This document shows positions 34,481 to 43,174 of a stretch of 64,000 nt of DNA, piece after piece; position 1 is the stretch's first letter, and each line of letters opens with the position of its first letter. The DNA lies in NCBI GenBank assembly GCA_050329935.1, contig JBHJOI010000027.1:1-64000 (forward strand), written 5' to 3'. The stretch is from CAYSFW01 sp050329935 (GTDB lineage: Bacteria; Pseudomonadota; Gammaproteobacteria; UWMA-0217). The notes under the pieces are model-generated. The model was given only the letters and a program-made list of their open reading frames with translations, was not told where the DNA came from and did no database searches. Position numbers and translations under genes: made by a program.

Positions 34481-35325
34481 ACCGCCGCCCGAGTGCGGCC
34501 CGGCGTCGACCGAAAGCGAGCTTTCGGCAACGCCATCTGCAACGTTGGCAACAATTGCGGCAGGTATGGCAGGACGTGCGGCCGCTGCTTTCCAAGCTGG
34601 GTGTGCTCGCCATCGTGCTGGTATTCGGGCTGGCCGGGATGCGGGTGTACCAGTGGACTCAACGCCCAACGACCTTGCCGTTCAAGCATGTGCAGGTCCG
34701 CGGCGAAATCGACCGTATTGATACCGAGCGTCTGCGCGCCACCCTGGCCGAAAACGTCAAGGCAGGCTTTTTCAGCCAGGATCTTGCGGTGCTTCAGCGC
34801 AAGCTCGAGGCCCTGCCATGGGTGCATCGCGTCGCGCTGCGGCGTATCTGGCCCAACCGGTTGTTGGTCGTGCTCGAGGAGCAGCATCCGATCGCACGTT
34901 GGGGCGAGAGCGGTCTGCTCAATCGTCACGGCGAGGTGTTTGCCGTGGCGCTGGCGGAGATTCCACAGACGCTGCCGAAGATCTCTGGTCGCCCGGGTCG
35001 TGAGCACGAACTGATTCAGGAGTTCATCGTCGCCGACCAGATATTGCAGGGCCTCGGTCTGTCTCTCGTTGAACTTCAGGAGGATGCGCGCCTCGATCAG
35101 CGGCTTGTGCTGCGCGAAGGCATGCATCTGGCCTTGGGGCGCAAGAACCGGCAGGAACGTCTGCAACGTTTCGCCGAAGTCTATCGATCAACCCTATCGC
35201 CGTTCATCGCGCGTATCGCTGGGCTGGATTTACGTTACGCCAACGGTTTCGCGGTGCGCTGGCGGGAGCAGGATGCCGCGCTGCGGGCGATGGGTAAGCA
35301 ACATGGATCGCCGAATAATGTCTAG
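34477..35325 (+). CDS. ftsQ: Cell division protein FtsQ
   Basis: FtsQ scaffolds FtsB/FtsL and recruits later division proteins. The GTG at 34477 overlaps the ddlB stop and gives 282 residues. A basic cytoplasmic tail (NRRPSAARRRPKASFRQRH) precedes one membrane helix at about 44-62 (LGVLAIVLVFGLAGMRVYQW). A POTRA domain follows (FKHVQVRGEIDRIDTERLRA) with the conserved LPWVHRVALRRIWPNRLLV, then the FtsQ beta domain. The 3' end overlaps ftsA. A longer upstream frame lies within ddlB and is spurious. Confidence 0.94.
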   Translation: MNRRPSAARRRPKASFRQRHLQRWQQLRQVWQDVRPLLSKLGVLAIVLVFGLAGMRVYQWTQRPTTLPFKHVQVRGEIDRIDTERLRATLAENVKAGFFSQDLAVLQRKLEALPWVHRVALRRIWPNRLLVVLEEQHPIARWGESGLLNRHGEVFAVALAEIPQTLPKISGRPGREHELIQEFIVADQILQGLGLSLVELQEDARLDQRLVLREGMHLALGRKNRQERLQRFAEVYRSTLSPFIARIAGLDLRYANGFAVRWREQDAALRAMGKQHGSPNNV

Positions 35326-36547
35326 AAAGCAGCAACAAAACGAAATGATCGTGGGTCTCGATATCGGTACCTCGAAGGTTGTCGCCATCGTCGGCGAGAT
35401 CAACCCGGAGGGCGAAGTCGAGATCATCGGTTTGGGCTCGCACCCGTCGCGCGGCCTTAAGAAAGGGGTTGTGGTCAACATCGAGTCAACGGTGGAGTCC
35501 ATCAAGCGGGCAGTCGAGGAGGCCGAGTTAATGGCCGACTGTCAGGTTCATAGCGTCTACGCGGGCATTGCGGGCAATCATATCCGTAGCCTCAATTCTC
35601 ACGGCATGGTCGCGATCAAGGATAAGCGAGAGGTCTCGATGAGCGACGTAGAGCGCGTCATCGATGCCGCGCGCGCGGTTGCGATCCCCGCGGAGCAGAA
35701 GATTCTGCACATCCTGCCGCAGGAGTTCGTGATCGATCAGCAGGAAGGTATTCGTGAGCCGATCGGGATGTCGGGTATCCGCCTCGATGCCAAGGTTCAC
35801 TTGGTGACCGCCGCCGACAGCGCAGTGCAGAACATCGAAAAGTGCGTGCGTCGCTGCGGGCTCGAGGTCGACGACATCATTCTGGAGCAACTGGCGTCAA
35901 GTTACTCGGTGCTGACGGACGACGAAAAGGAGCTCGGCGTTTGCTTGATCGACATCGGTGGAGGTACGACCGACATCGCGGTATTCACCGATGGCGCAAT
36001 CCGTTACACCTCGGTCATCCCGATTGCCGGCGACCAGGTAACCAACGATATCGCGGTCGCGATGCGCACGCCGACGCAGTCCGCCGAGGATATCAAGATT
36101 AAGTACGCCTGCGCCTTAAAGCAGCTGGCACATCCCGATGAAAGCATCGAGGTCCCGAGTGTCGGCGACCGCGCCAGTCGTCGGTTGTCGCGACAAACGC
36201 TCGCGAGCGTCGTCGAGCCACGCTACGAGGAATTGTTGAGCCTGGTGCATACCGAGCTCAAGCAGAGCGGGTTTCTGGAATTGCTGGGCGCCGGGGTCGT
36301 TTTGACCGGTGGCTCGGCACGAATGGATGGCGCTATCGAGTTGGCCGAGGAGGTGTTTCACATGCCGGTGCGACTGGGACTGCCCCAGCATGTGAAAGGG
36401 CTGGTGGAGGTGGTGCGTAATCCAATCTACGCGACCGGGGTCGGACTGTTGCTCTATGGGCTCCAAAGCCGACGCAGCGCGCGCCACGATGCGCCCCGGC
36501 GTGAATCACTGCGGGCGCGATTGAAACGATGGTTAAGCGGCTTGTAA
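35318..36547 (+). CDS. ftsA: Cell division protein FtsA
   Basis: FtsA is the actin-like membrane tether of the FtsZ ring. It has 409 residues from the ATG at 35318 (MSRKQQQNEMIVGLDIGTSK); an in-frame ATG at 35303 would add MDRRI, and both lie inside the end of ftsQ. The phosphate-1 loop is GLDIGTSKVVAIVGE, the 1C-domain SHPSRGLKKGVVVNIESTVE is conserved, and phosphate-2 is LIDIGGGTTDIAVFTDGAI. A C-terminal basic amphipathic helix (ARLKRWLSGL) should bind the membrane. Thirty-two bases separate it from ftsZ. Confidence 0.95.
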   Translation: MSRKQQQNEMIVGLDIGTSKVVAIVGEINPEGEVEIIGLGSHPSRGLKKGVVVNIESTVESIKRAVEEAELMADCQVHSVYAGIAGNHIRSLNSHGMVAIKDKREVSMSDVERVIDAARAVAIPAEQKILHILPQEFVIDQQEGIREPIGMSGIRLDAKVHLVTAADSAVQNIEKCVRRCGLEVDDIILEQLASSYSVLTDDEKELGVCLIDIGGGTTDIAVFTDGAIRYTSVIPIAGDQVTNDIAVAMRTPTQSAEDIKIKYACALKQLAHPDESIEVPSVGDRASRRLSRQTLASVVEPRYEELLSLVHTELKQSGFLELLGAGVVLTGGSARMDGAIELAEEVFHMPVRLGLPQHVKGLVEVVRNPIYATGVGLLLYGLQSRRSARHDAPRRESLRARLKRWLSGL

Positions 36548-36579
36548 CGCATATGAAAGGTAACTTGGAGGGTAAGTGA

Positions 36580-37779
36580 ATGTTTGAATTAGTTGAGTCT
36601 TATCAGCATGGCGCGGTGATCAAGGTCATCGGTCTCGGTGGTGGCGGCGGAAACGCCGTGCAACACATGGTGCAAAGCAATCTGGAGGGCGTCGAGTTCA
36701 TCTGCGCGAATACGGACGCGCAGGCGTTGAAGAAAACCAACGCCAAGACCACGATCCAGTTGGGTTCGAATATGACAAAGGGGCTAGGCGCCGGCGCCAA
36801 TCCCGATATCGGACGGCAATCGGCGCTGGATGATCGTGAGCGCATCGAGGATGTGATTAAGGGAGCTGACATGTTGTTCATCACCGCGGGGATGGGTGGT
36901 GGAACGGGCACCGGCGCAGCGCCGGTGGTCGCCGAGATCGCTCGGGACATGGGGATACTGACCGTCGCCGTTGTCACGCGTCCGTTTCCGTTCGAGGGTG
37001 GCAAGCGCTCAATGGTGGCCGAGAAAGGGATCCAAGAGCTGTCGCGGGGCGTCGATTCGTTGATCACAATTCCGAATGAAAAGCTCTTGTCCGTTTACGG
37101 CAAGAACATTTCACTGCTGGATGCGTTTAACAAGGCCAACGATGTCCTATTGGGCGCGGTCCAGGGTATTTCAGAATTGATCACCCGGCCGGGGCTCATC
37201 AACGTGGATTTCGCCGACGTGCGGACCGTCATGTCAGAGATGGGTATGGCGATGATGGGGACCGGTGCCGCGCACGGACCGGAACGCGCCCGCGAAGCGG
37301 CCGAGGCGGCCATTTCGTCGCCGTTGCTGGAAGACATCGACATTCGCGGCGCGCGGGGCATTCTGGTGAACGTGACCGCCGGGATGGACATGTCGATTGG
37401 TGAGTTCGACGAGGTCGGTCAAGTCGTGCGCGATTTCGCCTCGGACGATGCGACGATCGTCGTCGGCACCGTCATTGACCCCGACATGTCCGGGGAACTG
37501 CGCGTGACTGTTGTCGCTACCGGTCTCAACCAGTTCGCCTCGGAGCAGAAACCGCTGCCGCAGATGAGTCAGCAAGCCGAACCGCGTCCCGTGCGCCTCG
37601 TCGCGGGGCAGCCGCGAGCGGGGAGCGTGCCGGTTGGATATGACGTGGGACGGTCCGCCGTCACGCGGTCGCGATCCGCGGCGAGCGACGGTTCACGCGG
37701 CGCGAAACGCTTGGACGCGAAGGAGATAGATCTCGATGTGCTTGATATCCCCGCTTTTTTGCGGAGACAAGCTGACTGA
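36580..37779 (+). CDS. ftsZ: Cell division GTPase FtsZ
   Basis: FtsZ is the tubulin-like protein forming the cytokinetic ring. Its 399 residues include the GTP-binding VIGLGGGGGNAVQHM, the tubulin signature GMGGGTGTGAAPVVAEI, and the T7-loop region NVDFADVRTVMSEMG. It has a short variable linker and the conserved C-terminal peptide LDVLDIPAFLRRQAD, which binds FtsA, ZipA and ZapD. A strong ribosome site GGAGGGTAAGTGA precedes the ATG, unlike the overlapping genes upstream, consistent with high independent translation. ZapD, a bundling partner, is encoded at 45377. Confidence 0.97.
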   Translation: MFELVESYQHGAVIKVIGLGGGGGNAVQHMVQSNLEGVEFICANTDAQALKKTNAKTTIQLGSNMTKGLGAGANPDIGRQSALDDRERIEDVIKGADMLFITAGMGGGTGTGAAPVVAEIARDMGILTVAVVTRPFPFEGGKRSMVAEKGIQELSRGVDSLITIPNEKLLSVYGKNISLLDAFNKANDVLLGAVQGISELITRPGLINVDFADVRTVMSEMGMAMMGTGAAHGPERAREAAEAAISSPLLEDIDIRGARGILVNVTAGMDMSIGEFDEVGQVVRDFASDDATIVVGTVIDPDMSGELRVTVVATGLNQFASEQKPLPQMSQQAEPRPVRLVAGQPRAGSVPVGYDVGRSAVTRSRSAASDGSRGAKRLDAKEIDLDVLDIPAFLRRQAD

Positions 37780-37864
37780 TTGTGGTATTTAAGTCACATG
37801 CTGTTGCCGCTAAAGTGGCAATTTGGCTACAGTTGTGTGAAAATACAACTAAGGCACAGGTTGT

Positions 37865-37901
37865 CCTGGGAGGATCTACCATGGAGAATCCCAGGGTTTA
37901 G
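37865..37901 (+). promoter_or_regulatory. Hairpin and six-codon mini-ORF in the lpxC leader
   Basis: CCTGGGA (37865-37871) and TCCCAGG (37889-37895) can form a 7-bp stem with a 17-nt loop. Inside it, GGGAGG (37868-37873) looks like a Shine-Dalgarno 7 bp before ATG (37881), which opens a frame of six codons (M-E-N-P-R-V) ending TAG at 37899-37901, 26 bp before the lpxC ATG. The hairpin would partly hide that ribosome site. A leader-peptide or translational-control role for lpxC is possible but unproven. Confidence 0.35.
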
Positions 37902-37927
37902 TCCATTGACCGCTACGGCAGGATTGC

Positions 37928-38842
37928 ATGTTTAGACAGCGCACGCTCAGAAACAGTATCAAGGCAACCGGCATCGGCTTGCATACCGGAGACAAGGTCG
38001 TACTGACCTTGCGTCCGGCGCCGGTGGATGTCGGTATCGTGTTTCGGCGTGTCGATCTCGCCGAACCGGTCGAGATCCCGGCCAAGGCCGAGTTCGTTGG
38101 CGATACGATGCTCTCATCGACCCTGATCAAGGACGGTGTCCGCATCTCGACCGTGGAGCACCTATTGTCGGCGCTGGCTGGACTTGGCATCGATAACCTG
38201 TATATCGATGTCAGCGCAGCCGAGGTGCCGATCATGGATGGAAGCGCCGGACCGTTCGTGTTTTTGCTGCAATCGGCGGGCATCCAGGAGCAGTCGGCGC
38301 TCAAGCGCTTTATTCGTATCAAGCGCAGTGTCGAGGTGCGCGAAGACGACAAGTGGGCGCGATTCGATCCGTTCAGCGGGTTCAAGGTGGGTTTTTGTAT
38401 CGATTTCAAGCATCCCGCGTTTGGGGTCCCGAATCAGACCGCCGAGTTCAATTTCTCAACGACTTCGTTTGTGAAGGAGGTCAGTCGGGCGCGGACATTC
38501 GGTTTCATGCGCGACATCGAGATGCTGCGGGGGCGTCGACTGGCGCTGGGCGGTAGTCTCGACAACGCGGTCGTGCTTGATGATTATCGGATCCTCAACG
38601 AGGACGGTCTGCGGTACGAAAATGAGTTCGTCAAACACAAGATCCTCGATGCGATTGGTGATCTTTATCTTTTGGGGCATGGGTTGATCGGTGCGTTTCG
38701 TGGCTATAAATCCGGCCACGCGCTGAACAACAAGCTGCTGAGAACGTTGATCGCGGACAAATCCGCTTGGGAAGAGGTTACCTTCAAGGATAGCAAGACC
38801 GTGCCGATCTCGTACGCGACAGGCCTGGAGGTTGGTGTCTGA
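37928..38842 (+). CDS. lpxC: UDP-3-O-acyl-N-acetylglucosamine deacetylase LpxC
   Basis: LpxC catalyses the committed step of lipid A synthesis, a zinc-dependent deacetylation. Its 304 residues match E. coli (305). Zinc and catalytic residues are seen in STVEHLLSALAGLGIDN, in KHKILDAIGDLYLLGHGLIG (His/Asp) and in GYKSGHALNNKLL (catalytic His). The N-terminal FRQRTLRNSIKATGIGLHTG is canonical. It has an AGGA ribosome site. It stands 148 bp after ftsZ as the usual end of the dcw cluster and links envelope lipid supply with division. Confidence 0.96.
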   Translation: MFRQRTLRNSIKATGIGLHTGDKVVLTLRPAPVDVGIVFRRVDLAEPVEIPAKAEFVGDTMLSSTLIKDGVRISTVEHLLSALAGLGIDNLYIDVSAAEVPIMDGSAGPFVFLLQSAGIQEQSALKRFIRIKRSVEVREDDKWARFDPFSGFKVGFCIDFKHPAFGVPNQTAEFNFSTTSFVKEVSRARTFGFMRDIEMLRGRRLALGGSLDNAVVLDDYRILNEDGLRYENEFVKHKILDAIGDLYLLGHGLIGAFRGYKSGHALNNKLLRTLIADKSAWEEVTFKDSKTVPISYATGLEVGV

Positions 38843-38894
38843 GGGCTACCCGGGAGTCAAGAGTTTGACGGTGGCTTAGCGAACGCGCATCGGT

Positions 38895-39311
38895 TCATTT
38901 GGGGGGGCTCGCGAGGCGCGCCGACAGAGTCCGCAGGAATGCTGAAGTCCTGCGACGCATTGCGGTAACTTCCGTGTTTTCGTTTTGAACGAGCGGTCGG
39001 GGGGTGGGCCCGGGTTTGGCGTGCGCTCGGACCGTTGAGATCTCAATCGCGTGCCTTTCCGCCATTCTACGAATCAGTTCGCGCTGGTGAAACAAGAGGT
39101 TGGTGCTCCAACTGTGATCGGTTACCAGAATTGATAGACAACCGTCGCTATAGTTTACGGATTGAACTTGGTCGGACAGAGGAGGTTGAAGGCAGTCGAT
39201 CACCTGCCGTTTGAGGCGCTCGCTACGCTGCAATTGTTGTAACACTTGGCGCGGAAGCCAGTCGGCTGAACGTTGCATAATAGTCAGAAAACCGTCGTTT
39301 CGTGTTGGCAT
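38895..39311 (-). CDS. dciA: DciA family (DUF721) protein
   Basis: This 138-residue small basic protein belongs to the family shown to load or recruit the replicative helicase DnaB in bacteria lacking DnaC. The DUF721 core is the segment LKRQVIDCLQPPLSDQVQSV to SILVTDHSWSTNLLFHQREL. A proline-rich linker and basic helix follow. Its place between lpxC and the M23 peptidase gene, on the opposite strand, is the common gammaproteobacterial order. Family membership by pattern and position; assignment is good, not certain. Confidence 0.8.
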   Translation of the reverse strand: MPTRNDGFLTIMQRSADWLPRQVLQQLQRSERLKRQVIDCLQPPLSDQVQSVNYSDGCLSILVTDHSWSTNLLFHQRELIRRMAERHAIEISTVRAHAKPGPTPRPLVQNENTEVTAMRRRTSAFLRTLSARLASPPK

Positions 39312-39362
39312 TATGCCATGAGTTCGTTATCATCCAGCGGATAGCGAGCCAGGTGTAGTGTT

Positions 39363-40283
39363 ATGCAGTTACCTCGATTCAACAAGAGAGGCCATTCCTC
39401 GCGCTTCCGAAACGCGCAAGGAAGCTGGTGGTTCATCCCGCTCGCGGGGTTGAGCGTCGTGTCTTTAATCACTGGAACCGCGGTCGCGGGTTACCTCATA
39501 GGCTCTTCAGCCATTCCACAGCAGCATTTAGTCAGTTTCCAGGAAAGCGTCCTGGAGCAACGCCTGTTATTCGAAGACACCGAGCGTGACGTACAGGCGA
39601 ACCTTGATGCACTTACACAACGGATCGGGCTCCTCCAGGCTCACGTCAACCGGCTGAATGCGCTCGGCTCAAAACTGGTCAGCGTCAGCAAGGTCAGTGC
39701 GAAGGAATTCGATTTCGTCGCGCAACCCGCGATGGGGGGGCCGTCCAGTGAGCTCTCCCCACTAGGCTTCGGCAGCGACGACATCAGTCGCGCCATGGAA
39801 AAGCTAGAATTGGCGCTGCTGGAAAAAGAGCAGCAGCTTCGGGTGCTCGATCAGATGATGTTGAGCGCGAAGGTCGAACGCGCAATCATGCCGCGTAGCA
39901 TGCCAGTGGCCGCCGGTTACGTTTCATCCTCCTATGGTTACCGTAGCGATCCGTTCTCCGGGCGACGCGCATTTCATAGCGGTGTTGACTTCGCTGGTGC
40001 GCTGGGCACGCCAATTCTCGCGGCGGCGGGTGGCAAGGTCACGCGCTCCGAGTCGCATCCGGAGTACGGCAAGATGATCGAGATTGATCACAGCAACGGT
40101 TATACGACGCGTTATGCGCATGCGTCTGAATTGCTGGTCAAGGTCGGTGATGTCGTCAAGAAAGGTCAAGAGATCGCGAAGATGGGTAGCACGGGGCGCT
40201 CGACGGGGGTGCATCTCCACTTCGAGGTTCACAAGGAAAGCGAGCCCGTCAATCCGATGACTGTCTTGAATGACAAGGAGTAA
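39363..40283 (+). CDS. M23 family (LytM-type) peptidase, membrane-anchored
   Basis: This 306-residue envelope protein has one N-terminal membrane helix (FIPLAGLSVVSLITGTAVAG, about 23-45). A periplasmic coiled coil follows at about 55-110 (LLFEDTERDVQANLDALTQR) and a second helix at 140-165. The C-terminal LytM domain has zinc ligands in HSGVDFAG and HLHFEV, with the intervening YGKMIEIDHSNGYTTRYAHA, so it may be an active peptidoglycan endopeptidase. The gene is found next to secA in many Gammaproteobacteria in place of secM. It is followed by a terminator. Confidence 0.88.
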   Translation: MQLPRFNKRGHSSRFRNAQGSWWFIPLAGLSVVSLITGTAVAGYLIGSSAIPQQHLVSFQESVLEQRLLFEDTERDVQANLDALTQRIGLLQAHVNRLNALGSKLVSVSKVSAKEFDFVAQPAMGGPSSELSPLGFGSDDISRAMEKLELALLEKEQQLRVLDQMMLSAKVERAIMPRSMPVAAGYVSSSYGYRSDPFSGRRAFHSGVDFAGALGTPILAAAGGKVTRSESHPEYGKMIEIDHSNGYTTRYAHASELLVKVGDVVKKGQEIAKMGSTGRSTGVHLHFEVHKESEPVNPMTVLNDKE

Positions 40284-40308
40284 GATCTCGGCATTGCTTC
40301 GCTGAATC

Positions 40309-40330
40309 AAGGGCCGCAAGGCCCTTTTTT
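40309..40330 (+). terminator. Rho-independent terminator after the M23 peptidase gene
   Basis: AAGGGCC-GCAA-GGCCCTT folds into a tight stem with a GCAA tetraloop and is followed by TTTTTT, 25 bp after the stop codon. A classical intrinsic terminator separating this gene from secA. Confidence 0.93.
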
Positions 40331-40408
40331 CGTTAGTGACTTGTATTCACATCGAGCTAGGACGCGCGACCGTGGCGCGCCGCGTTAGTCGGTCTACTCA
40401 AACTACGC

Positions 40409-40414
40409 TATGAT
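40409..40414 (+). promoter_or_regulatory. Possible -10 of the secA promoter
   Basis: TATGAT lies 34 bp upstream of the secA ATG, after the terminator; the -35 (TAGTCG at 17 bp) is poor. No secM-like arrest peptide is visible in the 117-bp leader. Confidence 0.4.
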
Positions 40415-40447
40415 TACCGACCTTTGATATGGTCCAGCGCGGAAGCT

Positions 40448-43162
40448 ATGTTCGGAAAAGTCGCAAAAATGTTGTTTGGGAGTCGCAACGACCGGTTGTT
40501 GCGGCAGTACCGCAAAATCGTGGAAGCGGTCAATCGGTACGAGTCCGAGTACGAGCGGTTTTCAGACGAACAACTGAAGGCGAAGACAAACGAACTGAGC
40601 GCGCGCGCAATTGAGGGGGAGGCGCTCGAGACATTGATGCCGGAGGCGTTCGCGACGGTTCGCGAAGCGAGTCGGCGGGTGCTCGGCATGCGGCATTTCG
40701 ATGTGCAGCTCATCGGCGCCATGGTGTTGAACGACGGCAAGATTGCCGAGATGCGCACCGGCGAGGGCAAGACGTTGATGGCGACCCTTGCGGTTTACCT
40801 CAACGCGCTTGAGCGTCGCGGTGTGCACGTCATTACCGTGAACGATTACCTTGCGCGCCGCGATGCGGAATGGATGGGGCGGCTGTACCGCTTCCTCGGC
40901 CTCAGCGTCGGGGTCATCGTCAATGGCTTAAACCACGAGGAACGGCAACAGGCCTACCGAGCTGATATCACCTACGGCACCAACAACGAATTCGGTTTTG
41001 ATTACCTACGCGACAACATGGCGTTTTCGCTGGAGAGCCGCGTCCAGCGGGGGCTCAACTTCGCGATTGTTGACGAGGTGGACTCGATTCTAATCGACGA
41101 GGCAAGAACGCCGCTGATTATCTCGGGGCCAACCAACGAAACGTCGGAGCTCTACATCGCGGTCAACAAGGTAGTGCCTCGCCTGACGCGCCAGGAAAGC
41201 GAAGACGGACCCGGAGACTATAGCGTCGATGAAAAGGCGAAGCAGGCTTACCTGACCGAGGAAGGCAACGACCACGTCGAGCAGCTCCTGATTGAAGACG
41301 GTCTGCTCAAGGAGGGTGAGAGTCTTTACGACCCCGCTTATCTAACACTGTTGCACCATTTGGGTGCCGCACTGCGCGCGCATGCGCTGTTCAACCGCGA
41401 TGTTGAATACATCGTTCGCAATCGCGAGGTGATCATCGTCGATGAGTTCACTGGCCGCACCATGCCGGGACGGCGGTGGTCGGACGGCTTGCACCAGGCG
41501 ATCGAGGCCAAGGAAGGCGTGACGATCCAGCCCGAGAACCACACGCTGGCGTCAATTACGTTTCAGAACTATTTCCGACTTTACAAAAAGCTATCGGGGA
41601 TGACTGGCACCGCCGATACCGAGGCCTACGAGTTTCAGCAGATCTACAATCTCGAGGTTGTCGTCATTCCGACCCATCGTCCGATGGTGCGGCAGGACTT
41701 CAACGATCTGATCTACCTGAACAAGCAAGGCAAGTTCAACGCCATCATCGCTGACATCAAACACTGCGTCGGGCACGGTCAGCCGGTATTGGTGGGAACC
41801 ACCTCGATCGAGACCTCAGAGCATCTGTCCGACATTCTCAAAAAGGAGAAGATCGAGCATCAGGTGTTGAACGCGAAACAGCACGAGCGCGAGGCGCAGG
41901 TGGTCGCGCAAGCGGGGCGTCCCGGCGCGGTCACGATTGCGACGAACATGGCGGGTCGCGGCACCGACATCGTGCTTGGCGGCAGTCTTGACTCAGATCT
42001 TGCGGCGCTGGGCGAGGATCCGAGCGCGGCGGCGCATGATGAGGTTCGCGCGAATTGGCAACGTCAACACGACACGGTCGTTGCGTCCGGCGGCTTGCAC
42101 ATTATCGGTACCGAGCGGCATGAGTCGCGTCGGATCGACAACCAGTTGCGCGGTCGTTCGGGTCGTCAGGGTGATCCAGGTTCGACGCGGTTCTATCTAT
42201 CGCTTGAAGATAACTTGATGCGCATTTTCGCATCCGATCGGATGCGTAGCCTGATGCAAAAATTCGGCATGCAGGAAGACGAGGCAATAGAGAACTCGTT
42301 GGTGACGCGCTCGATTGAAAATGCCCAACGCAAGGTTGAGGCGTATAACTTCGATATTCGGAAGAACCTGCTCGAATACGACGATGTTGCGAATGACCAG
42401 CGTAAGGTCGTCTACCAGCAGCGTGATGAATTGCTGTCGGCCGAGGATATCGCAGAAACGATCAAGGATATTCGCGCCGACGTGGTTTCCAGCACCTGCG
42501 CGACCTTCATACCGCCCGGCAGCATGGAGGAGCAATGGAATGTCTCGGGTCTTCAGCAAACCTTGATCGACGAATTCGGGCTCGATTTGCCGATCCAGCA
42601 GTGGCTGGATGAAGATCATTCTCTGCATGAGGAAACGCTGGTGCAGCGGGTAGTCACGGCCGCGCAAGAGGTGGCCGAGGGCAAGGACGCGTTGTTCGGA
42701 CCGGAACTCATGCGCAGGGTCGAGAAGGACTTGATGTTGCAGGTGTTGGACAATCACTGGAAAGAACACCTCGCGGCGATGGATTACTTGCGTCAAGGCA
42801 TCGGTTTGAGAGGCTACGCGGCCAAGAACCCGAAACAGGAATACAAACGCGAAGCGTTCGAGATGTTCGAGGCGTTGCTCGGACGGATCAAGCACGATGT
42901 GGTCGGATACTTGTTGCGTATGCAGCCTACCAGCGTCGAAACGCTGCCGCAGCGGCCGGTCGAGGAGCCGGCACAAGTCAAGATGCAATACCAGCATCCA
43001 GAGGCCGAAAGTCCGCTCGTGGGGGCCGAACCCGGCACTGGCGCAGGGGAACTGCCGCCCGAGGAGCCGTTCCGGCGTGAGGGTGACAAGGTCGGCCGCA
43101 ATGATCCCTGCCCATGCGGCTCGGGCAAGAAGTATAAACACTGCCACGGCAAACTCGTCTGA
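40448..43162 (+). CDS. secA: Preprotein translocase ATPase SecA
   Basis: SecA drives secretory proteins through SecYEG. The ATG at 40448 gives MFGKVAKMLFGSRNDR and 904 residues (E. coli 901); a TTG 24 bp upstream is rejected. Walker A is MRTGEGKTLMATLA and the DEAD-like Walker B is FAIVDEVDSILIDEARTPLI. Helicase motifs include TNMAGRGTDIVLGG and QLRGRSGRQGDPGSTRFYLS. The C-terminal zinc-binding tail GRNDPCPCGSGKKYKHCHG, which contacts SecB, is complete. argJ starts 12 bp downstream. Confidence 0.97.
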   Translation: MFGKVAKMLFGSRNDRLLRQYRKIVEAVNRYESEYERFSDEQLKAKTNELSARAIEGEALETLMPEAFATVREASRRVLGMRHFDVQLIGAMVLNDGKIAEMRTGEGKTLMATLAVYLNALERRGVHVITVNDYLARRDAEWMGRLYRFLGLSVGVIVNGLNHEERQQAYRADITYGTNNEFGFDYLRDNMAFSLESRVQRGLNFAIVDEVDSILIDEARTPLIISGPTNETSELYIAVNKVVPRLTRQESEDGPGDYSVDEKAKQAYLTEEGNDHVEQLLIEDGLLKEGESLYDPAYLTLLHHLGAALRAHALFNRDVEYIVRNREVIIVDEFTGRTMPGRRWSDGLHQAIEAKEGVTIQPENHTLASITFQNYFRLYKKLSGMTGTADTEAYEFQQIYNLEVVVIPTHRPMVRQDFNDLIYLNKQGKFNAIIADIKHCVGHGQPVLVGTTSIETSEHLSDILKKEKIEHQVLNAKQHEREAQVVAQAGRPGAVTIATNMAGRGTDIVLGGSLDSDLAALGEDPSAAAHDEVRANWQRQHDTVVASGGLHIIGTERHESRRIDNQLRGRSGRQGDPGSTRFYLSLEDNLMRIFASDRMRSLMQKFGMQEDEAIENSLVTRSIENAQRKVEAYNFDIRKNLLEYDDVANDQRKVVYQQRDELLSAEDIAETIKDIRADVVSSTCATFIPPGSMEEQWNVSGLQQTLIDEFGLDLPIQQWLDEDHSLHEETLVQRVVTAAQEVAEGKDALFGPELMRRVEKDLMLQVLDNHWKEHLAAMDYLRQGIGLRGYAAKNPKQEYKREAFEMFEALLGRIKHDVVGYLLRMQPTSVETLPQRPVEEPAQVKMQYQHPEAESPLVGAEPGTGAGELPPEEPFRREGDKVGRNDPCPCGSGKKYKHCHGKLV

Positions 43163-43174
43163 GGTGTAATACGT

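Noticed and set aside
40331..40447. SecM-like arrest peptide before secA
   Set aside because: No short secreted ORF with an arrest motif exists here; the upstream gene is an M23 peptidase closed by a terminator.
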